Assembly (NCBI GenBank): GCA_037893245.1
Contig: JBAIAA010000804.1
Span: 310,001 to 374,000 of the forward strand
Origin: Crossaster papposus
Taxonomy: Eukaryota; Echinodermata; Asteroidea; Velatida; Solasteridae
Direction: 5' to 3'
DNA: 64,000 nucleotides
Both the position numbers and the translations under genes were made by a program. Positions within the stretch are counted from its first letter, which is position 1; every line of letters begins with the position of its first letter. A model generated the notes under the pieces. It was not told the DNA's origin. It saw only the letters and a program-made list of their open reading frames with translations, and did no database searches. Of the stretch, positions 52,493 to 63,449 are shown piece by piece.

Positions 52493-55080
52493 TTGTTGAA
52501 GAATGAAGAGACACTCACCAGCTCGACATCTGAGCCAAAATATTGCCAAATTAACAAAAACAGGGCTGCGAATGAGGATAATTTTCTCGACTTATATCTT
52601 AGCTGTGAACCTCAACTTTGTTCGAGAATGAAGAGACACTCACCAGCTCGACATCTGAGACAAAATATTGCCAGATTTTCCACTAGAAAAAACTCAATCT
52701 GTGAGACTCATGCGTCAGGACACTGGCGGCATAGGCCTATGCGGAAATACACGTGCACATACATACACAGAAGAAAACATGAATTCGAATGACGAAAATT
52801 TTCTAGACTTATATCTTAGCTGCGAACCTCAACGTTGTTCGAGAATGAAGAGACACTCACCAGCTCGACATCTGAGCCAAAATATTGCCAAATTAACAAA
52901 AACAGGGCTGCGAATGAGGATAATTTTCTCGACTTATATCTTAGCTGCGAACCTCAACTTTGTTCGAGAATGAAGAGACACTCACCAGCTCGACATCTGA
53001 GACAAAATATTGCCAGATTTTCCACTAGAAAGAACTCAAACTGTGAGACTCATGCGTCAGGACACTGGCGGCATAGGCCTATGCGGAAATACACGTGCGA
53101 ATACATACACAGAAGAAAACATGGCTTCGAATGAGGATAATTTTCTCGACTTATATCTGAGCTGCGAACCTCAACGTAGTTGGAGGATGAAGATACACTC
53201 ACCATCTCCACATCTGAGCTAACATATCGCCAAAATTCTCACCGGAAAAGACCCAAACTGTGAGACTCATGCGTCAGGACACTGGCGGCATAGGCCTATG
53301 CGGAAATACACGTGCACATACATAGACAGAAGAAAACATGGCTTCGAATGAGGATAATTTTCTCGACTTATATCTTAGCTGCGAACCTCAACGTTGTTCG
53401 AGAATGAAGAGACACTCACCAGCCTGACATCTGAGCCAAAATATTGCAAAATTAACAAAAACAGGGCTGCGAATGAGGATAATTTTCTCGACTTATATCT
53501 TAGCTGCGAACCTCAACTTTGTTCGAGAATGAAGAGACACTCACCAGCTCGACATCTGAGACAAAATATTGCCAGATTTTCCACTAGAAAGAACTCAAAC
53601 TGTGAGACTCATGCGTCAGGACACTGGCGGCATAGGCCTATGCGGAAATACACGTGCACATACATACACAGAAGAAAACATGGCTTCGAATGAGGATAAT
53701 TTTCTCGACTTATATCTGAGCTGCGAACCTCAACGTTGTTGGAGGATGAAGATACACTCACCAGCTCCACATCTGAGCTAACATATCGCCAAAATTCTCC
53801 CTGGAAGAGACCCAAACTGTGAGACTCATGCGTCAGGACACTGGCGGCATAGGCCTATGCGGCAAAGCACGTGTACATACAAACATACACCTAGAAAACA
53901 TGGCTGCGAATGAGGATAATTTTCTCGACTTATATCTGAGCCGCGAACCTCAACTTTGTTCGAGGATGAAGAGACACTCACCAGCTCGACATCTGAGACA
54001 AAATATTGCCAAATTTCCCACTAGAAAGAACCCAAACTGTTAGACTCATGCGTCAGGACACTGGCGGCATAGGCCTATGCGGAAATACACGTGCACATAC
54101 ATAGACAGAAGAAAACATGGCTTCGAATGAGGATAATGTTCTCGACTTATATTTTAGCTGCGAACTTCAACGTTGTAGGAGGAGGAAGATACACTCACCA
54201 GCTCCACATCTGAGCTAACATATCGCCAAAATTCTCACCGGAAGAGACCCAAACTGTGAGACTCGTGCGTCAGGACACTGGCGGCATAGGACTATGTGGC
54301 AATACACGTGTACATACATACACAGAAGAAAACATGGCTGTGAATGAGGATAATGTTCTCGACTTATATCTTAGCTGCGAACCTCAACTTTGTTCGAGAA
54401 TGAAGAGACACTCACTAGCTCGACATCTGAGACAAAATATCGCCAAATTTTCCACTAGAAAGAACCCAAACTGTTAGACTCATGCGTCAGGACACTGGCG
54501 CCATAGGCCTATGCGGAAATACACGTGCACATACATAGACAGAAGAAAACATGGCTTCGAATGAGGATAATTTTCTCGACTTATATCTTAGCTGCAAACC
54601 TCAACTTTGTTCGAAAATGAAGAGACACTCACCAGCTCGACATCTGAGACAAAATATTGCCAGATTTTCCACTAGAAGGAACTCAATCTGTGAGACTCAT
54701 GCGTCAGGACACTGGCGGCATAGGCCTATGCGGAAATACACGTGCACATACATAGACAGAAGAAAACATGGCTGCGAATGAGGATAATTTTCTCAACTTA
54801 TATTTTAGCTGCGAACCTCAACGTTGTAGGAGGAGGAAGATACACTCACCAGCTCCACATCTGAGCTAACATATCGCCAAAATTCTTACCGGAAGAGACC
54901 CAAACTGTGAGACTCGTGCGTCAGGACACTGGCGACATAGGACTATGTGGCAATACACGTGTACATACATACACAGAAGAAAACATGGCTGTGAATGAGG
55001 ATAATTTTCTCGACTTATATCTTAGCTGCGAACCTCAACTTTGTTCGAGAATGAAGAGACACTCACCAGCTCGACATCTG
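52493..55080 (+). repeat. EcoRI-family HOR unit 9, truncated at about 2.59 kb
   Basis: This follows the 2,889-bp order up to the V monomer near 55,000. It then reads ATCTGAGACAAAATATCGCC, where the family has ATCTGAGCCAAAATATTGCC. From there it continues as the 29.5-kb-like block. This is the right edge of the family. A private CACCAGCCTGACATC lies near 53420. Confidence 0.82.
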
Positions 55081-57174
55081 AGACAAAATATCGCCAAATT
55101 TTCCACTTGAAAGAACCCAAACTGTTAGACTCATGCGTCAGGACACTGGCGCCATAGGCCTATGCGGAAATACACGTGCACATACATAGACAGAGGAAAA
55201 CATGGCTTCGAATGAGGATAATTTTCTCGACTTATATCTTAGCTGCAAACCTCAACTTTGTTCGAGAATGAAGAGACACTCACCAGCTCGACATCTGAGA
55301 CAAAATATTGCCAGATTTTCCACTAGAAAGAACTCAATCTGTGAGACTCATGCGTCAGGACACTGGCGGCATACGCCTATGCGGAAATACACGTGCACAT
55401 ACATACACAGAAGAAAACATGGCTTCGAATGAGGATAATTTTCTCGACTTATATCTTAGCTGCGAACCTCAACGTTGTTCGAGAATGAAGAGACACTCAC
55501 CAGCTCGACATCTGAGCCAAAATATTGCCAAATTAACAAAAACAGGGCTGCGAATGAGGATAATTTTCTCGACTTATATCTTAGCTGCGAACCTCAACTT
55601 TGTTCGGAAATGAAGAGACACTCACCAGCTCGACATCTGAGACAAAATATTGCCAGATTTTCCACTAGAAAGAACTCAAACTGTGAGACTCATGCGTCAG
55701 GACACTGGCGGCATAGGCCTATGCGGAAATACACGTGCACATACATACACAGAAGAAAACATGGCTTCGAATGAGGATAATTTTCTCGACTTATATCTGA
55801 GCTGCGAACCTCAACGTTGTTGGAGAATGAAGAGACACTCACCAGCTCGACATCTGAGCCAAAATATTGCCAAATTAACAAAAACAGGGCTGCGAATGAG
55901 GATAATTTTCTCGACTTATATCTTAGCTGTGAACCTCAACTTTGTTCGAGAATGAAGAGACACTCACCAGCTCGACATCTGAGACAAAATATTGCCAGAT
56001 TTTCCACTAGAAAGAACTCAATCTGTGAGACTCATGCGTCAGGACACTGGCGGCATACGCCTATGCGGAAATACACGTGCACATACATACACAAAAGAAA
56101 ACATGGCTTCGAATGAGGATAATTTTCTCGACTTATATCTTAGCTGCGAACCTCAACGTTGTTCGAGAATGAAGAGACACTCACCAGCTCGACATCTGAG
56201 CCAAAATATTGCCAAATTAACAAAAACAGGGCTGCGAATGAGGATAATTTTCTCGACTTATATCTTAGCTGCGAACCTCAACTTTGTTCGAGAATGAAGA
56301 GACACTCACCAGCTCGACATCTGAGACAAAATATTGCCAGATTTTCCACTAGAAAGAACTCAAACTGTGGGACTCATGCGTCAGGACACTGGCGGCATAG
56401 GCCTATGCGGAAATACACGTGCACATACATACACAGAAGAAAACATGGCTTCGAATGAGGATAATTTTCTCGACTTATATCTGAGCTGCGAACCTCAACG
56501 TTGTTGGAGAATGAAGAGACACTCACCAGCTCGACATCTGAGCCAAAATATTGCCAAATTAACAAAAACAGGGCTGCGAATGAGGATAATTTTCTCGACT
56601 TATATCTTAGCTGTGAACCTCAACTTTGTTCGAGAATGAAGAGACACTCACCAGCTCGACATCTGAGACAAAATATTGCCAGATTTTCCACTAGAAAAAA
56701 CTCAAACTGTGAGACTCATGCGTCAGGACACTTGCGGCATAGGCCTATGCGGAAATACACGTGTACATACATACACAGAAGAAAACATGGCTGTGAATGA
56801 GGATAATTTTCTCGACTTATATCTTAGCTGCGAACCTCAACTTTGTTCGAGAATGAAGAGACACTCACCAGCTCGACATCTGAGACAAAATATCGCCAAA
56901 TTTTCCACTTGAAAGAACCCAATCTGTTAGACTCATGCGTCAGGACACTGGCGCCATATAGGCCTATGCGGAAATACACGTGCACATCCATAGACAGAAG
57001 AAAACATGGCTTCGAATGAGGATAATTTTCTCGACTTATATCTTAGCTGCAAACCTCAACTTTGTTCGAGAATGAAGAGACACTCACCAGCTCGACATCT
57101 GAGACAAAATATTGCCAGATTTTCCACTAGAAAGAACTCAATCTGTGAGACTCATGCGTCAGGACACTGGCGGC
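54907..57174 (+). repeat. Block duplicated 25.4 kb away (copy 2)
   Basis: This matches 29494-32103 with a shared V unit lacking the usual palindrome context (GGCGACATAGG), TTTCCACTTGAAAG and GTTCGGAAATGAAG. It lacks the extra 342-bp dimer of copy 1. It has private changes ACACAAAAGAAAAC (near 56091), ACTGTGGGACTC (near 56366) and CACTTGCGGC (near 56730). It overlaps by about 170 bp with the truncated EcoRI-family unit because that V monomer is common to both. Confidence 0.82.
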
Positions 57175-59089
57175 ATACGCCTATGCGGAAATACACGTGC
57201 ACATACATACACAGAAGAAAACATGGCTTCGAATGAGGATAATTTTCTCGACGTATATCTGAGCTGCGAACCTCAACGTTGTTGGAGAATGAAGAGACAC
57301 TCACCAGCTCGACATCTGAGCCAAAATATTGCCAAATTAACAAAAACAGGGCTGCGAATGAGGATAATTTTCTCGACTTATATCTTAGCTGTGAACCTCA
57401 ACTTTGTTCGAGAATGAAGAGACACTCACCAGCTCGACATCTGAGACAAAATATTGCCAGATTTTCCACTAGAAAAAACTCAATCTGTGAGACTCATGCG
57501 TCAGGACACTGGCGGCATAGGCCTATGCGGAAATACACGTGCACATACATACACAGAAGAAAACATGGCTTCGAATGACGAAAATTTTCTAGACTTATAT
57601 CTTAGCTGCGAACCTCAACGTTGTTCGAGAATGAAGAGACACTCACCAGCTCGACATCTGAGCCAAAATATTGCCAAATTAACAAAAACAGGGCTGCGAA
57701 TGAGGATAATTTTCTCGACTTATATCTTAGCTGCGAACCTCAACTTTGTTCGAGAATGAAGAGACACTCACCAGCTCGACATCTGAGACAAAATATTGCC
57801 AGATTTTCCACTAGAAAGAACTCAAACTGTGAGACTCATGCGTCAGGACACTGGCGGCATAGGCCTATGCGGAAATACACGTGCACATACATACACAGAA
57901 GAAAACATGGCTTCGAATGAGGATAATTTTCTCGACTTATATCTGAGCTGCGAACCTCAACGTAGTTGGAGGATGAAGATACACTCACCAGCTCCACATC
58001 TGAGCTAACATATCGCCAAAATTCTCACCGGAAAAGACCCAAACTGTGAGACTCATGCGTCAGGACACTGGCGCCATATAGGCCTATGCGGAAATACACG
58101 TGCACATCCATAGACAGAAGAAAACATGGCTTCGAATGAGGATAATTTTCTCGACTTATATCTTAGCTGCAAACCTCAACTTTGTTCGAGAATGAAGAGA
58201 CACTCACCAGCTCGACATCTGAGACAAAATATTGCCAGATTTTCCACTAGAAAGAACTCAATCTGTGAGACTCATGCGTCAGGACACTGGCGGCATACGC
58301 CTATGCGGAAATACACGTGCACATACATACACAGAAGAAAACATGGCTTCGAATGAGGATAATTTTCTCGACTTATATCTGAGCTGCGAACCTCAACGTT
58401 GTTGGAGAATGAAGAGACACTCACCAGCTCGACATCTGAGCCAAAATATTGCCAAATTAACAAAAACAGGGCTGCGAATGAGGATAATTTTCTCGACTTA
58501 TATCTTAGCTGTGAACCTCAACTTTGTTCGAGAATGAAGAGACACTCACCAGCTCGACATCTGAGACAAAATATTGCCAGATTTTCCACTAGAAAAAACT
58601 CAATCTGTGAGACTCATGCGTCAGGACACTGGCGGCATAGGCCTATGCGGAAATACACGTGCACATACATACACAGAAGAAAACATGGCTTCGAATGACG
58701 AAAATTTTCTAGACTTATATCTTAGCTGCGAATGAGGATAATTTTCTCGACTTATATCTTAGCTGCGAACCTCAACTTTGTTCGAGAATGAAGAGACACT
58801 CACCAGCTCGACATCTGAGACAAAATATTGCCAGATTTTCCACTAGAAAGAACTCAAACTGTGAGACTCATGCGTCAGGACACTGGCGGCATAGGCCTAT
58901 GCGGAAATACACGTGCACATACATACACAGAAGAAAACATGGCTTCGAATGAGGATAATTTTCTCGACTTATATCTGAGCTGCGAACCTCAACGTAGTTG
59001 GAGGATGAAGATACACTCACCAGCTCCACATCTGAGCTAACATATCGCCAAAATTCTCACCGGAAAAGACCCAAACTGTGAGACTCATG
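56938..59089 (+). repeat. 1,120-bp tandem duplication, second copy 1,032 bp
   Basis: A two-base insertion (GGCGCCATATAGGCC) and CACATCCATAGACAG occur at about 56951-56995 and again exactly 1,120 bp later. The unit is A, As, A, As, A, B (219-bp last step). Copy 2 lacks 88 bp near 58725. The join near 58,040-58,070 switches from a B tail to the CATATAGG tail inside the shared CATGCGTCAGGACACTGGCG. Confidence 0.87.
58685..58721 (+). repeat. 37-bp monomer remnant at a microhomology deletion
   Basis: A short monomer starting at 58685 is cut after ACTTATATC and fused at GCTGCGAA (58725-58732) to the head of the next monomer. The 8-bp word GCTGCGAA occurs both at monomer position 41 and at position 4 of CTGCG-type heads. 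The deletion removes exactly one copy of the word and the 80 bp between. The intact counterpart is at 57565-57689. Confidence 0.88.
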
Positions 59090-60009
59090 CGTCAGGACAC
59101 TGGCGGCATAGGCCTATGCGGAAATACACGTGCACATACATAGACAGAAGAAAACATGGCTTCGAATGAGGATAATTTTCTCGACTTATATCTTAGCTGC
59201 GAACCTCAACGTTGTTCGAGAATGAAGAGACACTCACCAGCTCGACATCTGAGCCAAAATATTGCAAAATTAACATAAACAGGGCTGCGAATGAGGATAA
59301 TTTTCTCGACTTATATCTTAGCTGCGAACCTCAACTTTGTTCGAGAATGAACAGACACTCACCAGCTCGACATCTGAGACAAAATATTGCCAGATTTTCC
59401 ACTAGAAAGAACTCAAACTGTGAGACTCATGCGTCAGGACACTGGCGGCATAGGCCTATGCGGAAATACACGTGCACATACATACACAGAAGAAAACATG
59501 GCTTCGAATGAGGATAATTTTCTCGACTTATATCTGAGCTGCGAACCTCAACGTTGTTGGAGGATGAAGATACACTCACCAGCTCCACATCTGAGCTAAC
59601 ATATCGCAAAAATTCTCACCGGAAGAGACCCAAACTGTGAGACTCATGCGTCAGGACACTGGCGGCATAGGCCTATGCGGCAAAGCACGTGTACATACAT
59701 ACATACACAGAAGAAAACATGGCTGTGAATGAGGATAATGTTCTCGACTTATATCTTAGCTGCGAACCTCAACTTTGTTCGAGAATGAAGAGACACTCAC
59801 TAGCTCGACATCTGAGACAAAATATCGCCAAATTTTCCACTAGAAAGAACCCAAACTGTTAGACTCATGCGTCAGGACACTGGCGCCATAGGCCTATGCG
59901 GAAATACACGTGCACATACATAGACAGAAGAAAACATGGCTTCGAATGAGGATAATGTTCTCGACTTATATTTTAGCTGCGAACTTCAACGTTGTAGGAG
60001 GAGAAAGAT
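59090..60009 (+). repeat. Transition segment before the 1,644-bp HOR
   Basis: Monomer heads are As 59156, A 59281, B 59498 (221), A(V) 59719 and B' 59936. Private changes include ATTAACATAAACAGGG near 59272, AATGAACAGACAC near 59347 and ATCGCAAAAATTC near 59605. From 59719 the A(V)+B' pair forms a 434-bp dimer that recurs at 60153 and 61797. Confidence 0.72.
59498..59718 (+). repeat. B monomer with a recombinant linker, 221 bp
   Basis: The tail starts as the 220-bp type (GCGGCAAAGCACGTGTAC and three CATA units) but ends as the V type (CACAGAAGAAAACATGG), leading into a CTGTG head. The switch lies within the CATACATACATACAC run near 59,691-59,707. It is the only 221-bp monomer I found. Confidence 0.82.
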
Positions 60010-63000
60010 ACACTCACCAGCTCCACATCTGAGCTAACATATCGCCAAAATTCTCACCGGAAGAGACCCAAACTGTGAGACTCGTGCGTCAGGACACTGG
60101 CGGCATAGGACTATGTGGCAATACACGTGTACATACATACACAGAAGAAAACATGGCTGTGAATGAGGATAATGTTCTCGACTTATATCTTAGCTGCGAA
60201 CCTCAACTTTGTTCGAGAATGAAGAGACACTCACTAGCTCGACATCTGAGACAAAATATCGCCAAATTTTCCACTAGAAAGAACCCAAACTGTTAGACTC
60301 ATGCGTCAGGACACTGGCGCCATAGGCCTATGCGGAAATACACGTGCACATACATAGACAGAAGAAAACATGGCTTCGAATGAGGATAATGTTCTCCACT
60401 TATATTTTAGCTGCGAACTTCAACGTTGTAGGAGGAGGAAGATACACTCACCAGCTCCACATCTGAGCTAACATATCGCCAAAATTCTCACCGGAAGATA
60501 CCCAAACTGTGAGACTCGTGCGTCAGGACACTGGCGGCATAGGACTATGTGGCAATACACGTGTACATACATACACAGAAGAAAACATGGCTGTGAATGA
60601 GGATAATGTTCTCGACTTATATCTTAGCTGCGAACCTCAACTTTGTTCGAGAATGAAAAGACACTCACTAGCTCGACATCTGAGACAAAATATCGCCAAA
60701 TTTTCCACTAGAAAGAACCCAAACTGTTAGACTCATGCGTCAGGACACTGGCGCCATAGGCCTATGCGGAAATACACGTGCACATACATACACAGAAGAA
60801 AACATGGCTTCGAATGAGGATAATTTTCTCGACTTATATCTTAGCTGCAAACCTCAACTTTGTTCGAGAATGAAGAGACACTCACCAGCTCGACATCTGA
60901 GACAAAATATTGCCAGATTTACCACTAGAAGGAACTCAATCTGTGAGACTCATGCGTCAGGACACTGGCGGCATAGGCCTATGCGGAAATACACGTGCAC
61001 ATACATAGACAGAAGAAAACATGGCTGCGAATGAGGATAATTTTCTCGACTTATATTTTAGCTGCGAACCTCAACGTTGTAGGAGGAGGAAGATACACTC
61101 ACCAGCTCCACATCTGAGCTAACATATCGCCAAAATTCTCACCGGAAGAGACCCAAACTGTGAGACTCGTGCGTCAGGACACTGGCGGCATAGGCCTATG
61201 CGGAAATACACGTGCACATACATACACAGAAGAAAACATGGCTTCGAATGAGGATAATTTTCTCGACTTATATCTTAGCTGCAAACCTCAACTTTGTTCG
61301 AGAATGAAGAGACACTCACCAGCTCGACATCTGAGCCAAAATATTGCCAAATTAACAAAAACAGGGCTGCGAATGAGGATAATTTTCTCGACTTATATCT
61401 TAGCTGCGAACCTCAACGTTGTTCGAGAATGAAGAGACACTCACCAGCTCGACATCTGAGACAAAATATTGCCAAATTTCCCACTAGAAAGAACCCAAAC
61501 TGTTAGACTCATGCGTCAGGACACTGGCGGCATAGGCCTATGCGGAAATACACGTGCACATACATAGACAGAAGAAAACATGGCTTCGAATGAGGCTAAT
61601 TTTCTCGACTTATATCTTAGCTGCGAACCTCAACGTTGTAGGAGGAGGAAGATACACTCACCAGCTCCACATCTGAGCTAACATATCGCCAAAATTCTCA
61701 CCGGAAGAGACCCAAACTGTGAGACTCGTGCGTCAGGACACTGGCGGCATAGGACTATGTGGCAATACACGTGTACATACATACACAGAAGAAAACATGG
61801 CTGTGAATGAGGATAATGTTCTCGACTTATATCTTAGCTGCGAACCTCAACTTTGTTCGAGAATGAAGAGACACTCACTAGCTCGACATCTGAGACAAAA
61901 TATCGCCAAATTTTCCACTAGAAAGAACCCAAACTGTTAGACTCATGCGTCAGGACACTGGCGCCATAGGCCTATGCGGAAATACACGTGCACATACATA
62001 GACAGAAGAAAACATGGCTTCGAATGAGGATAATGTTCTCCACTTATATTTTAGCTGCGAACTTCAACGTTGTAGGAGGAGGAAGATACACTCACCAGCT
62101 CCACATCTGAGCTAACATATCGCCAAAATTCTCACCGGAAGATACCCAAACTGTGAGACTCGTGCGTCAGGACACTGGCGGCATAGGACTATGTGGCAAT
62201 ACACGTGTACATACATACACAGAAGAAAACATGGCTGTGAATGAGGATAATGTTCTCGACTTATATCTTAGCTGCGAACCTCAACTTTGTTCGAGAATGA
62301 AAAGACACTCACTAGCTCGACATCTGAGACAAAATATCGCCAAATTTTCCACTAGAAAGAACCCAAACTGTTAGACTCATGCGTCAGGACACTGGCGCCA
62401 TAGGCCTATGCGGAAATACACGTGCACATACATAGACAGAAGAAAACATGGCTTCGAATGAGGATAATTTTCTCGACTTATATCTTAGCTGCAAACCTCA
62501 ACTTTGTTCGAGAATGAAGAGACACTCACCAGCTCGACATCTGAGACAAAATATTGCCAGATTTACCACTAGAAGGAACTCAATCTGTGAGACTCATGCG
62601 TCAGGACACTGGCGGCATAGGCCTATGCGGAAATACACGTGCACATACATAGACAGAAGAAAACATGGCTGCGAATGAGGATAATTTTCTCGACTTATAT
62701 TTTAGCTGCGAACCTCAACGTTGTAGGAGGAGGAAGATACACTCACCAGCTCCACATCTGAGCTAACATATCGCCAAAATTCTCACCGGAAGAGACCCAA
62801 ACTGTGAGACTCGTGCGTCAGGACACTGGCGGCATAGGCCTATGCGGAAATACACGTGCACATACATACACAGAAGAAAACATGGCTTCGAATGAGGATA
62901 ATTTTCTCGACTTATATCTTAGCTGCAAACCTCAACTTTGTTCGAGAATGAAGAGACACTCACCAGCTCGACATCTGAGCCAAAATATTGCCAAATTAAC

Positions 63001-63449
63001 AAAAACAGGGCTGCGAATGAGGATAATTTTCTCGACTTATATCTTAGCTGCGAACCTCAACGTTGTTCGAGAATGAAGAGACACTCACCAGCTCGACATC
63101 TGAGACAAAATATTGCCAAATTTCCCACTAGAAAGAACCCAAACTGTTAGACTCATGCGTCAGGACACTGGCGGCATAGGCCTATGCGGAAATACACGTG
63201 CACATACATAGACAGAAGAAAACATGGCTTCGAATGAGGCTAATTTTCTCGACTTATATCTTAGCTGCGAACCTCAACGTTGTAGGAGGAGGAAGATACA
63301 CTCACCAGCTCCACATCTGAGCTAACATATCGCCAAAATTCTCACCGGAAGAGACCCAAACTGTGAGACTCGTGCGTCAGGACACTGGCGGCATAGGACT
63401 ATGTGGCAATACACGTGTACATACATACACAGAAGAAAACATGGCTGTG
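60010..63449 (+). repeat. 1,644-bp 8-mer HOR, two copies
   Basis: The order from 60153 is A(V), B', A(V), A, B', As, A, B', which sums to 7 x 217 + 125 = 1,644 bp. Both copies share GATAATGTTCTCCACTT (60393, 62037), GAAGATACCCAAAC (60496, 62140), AATGAAAAGACAC (60652, 62296) and GATTTACCACTAG (60918, 62562). One difference is ATACATACACAG versus ATACATAGACAG near 60790 and 62434. The first four monomers include two 434-bp dimers. Confidence 0.87.
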
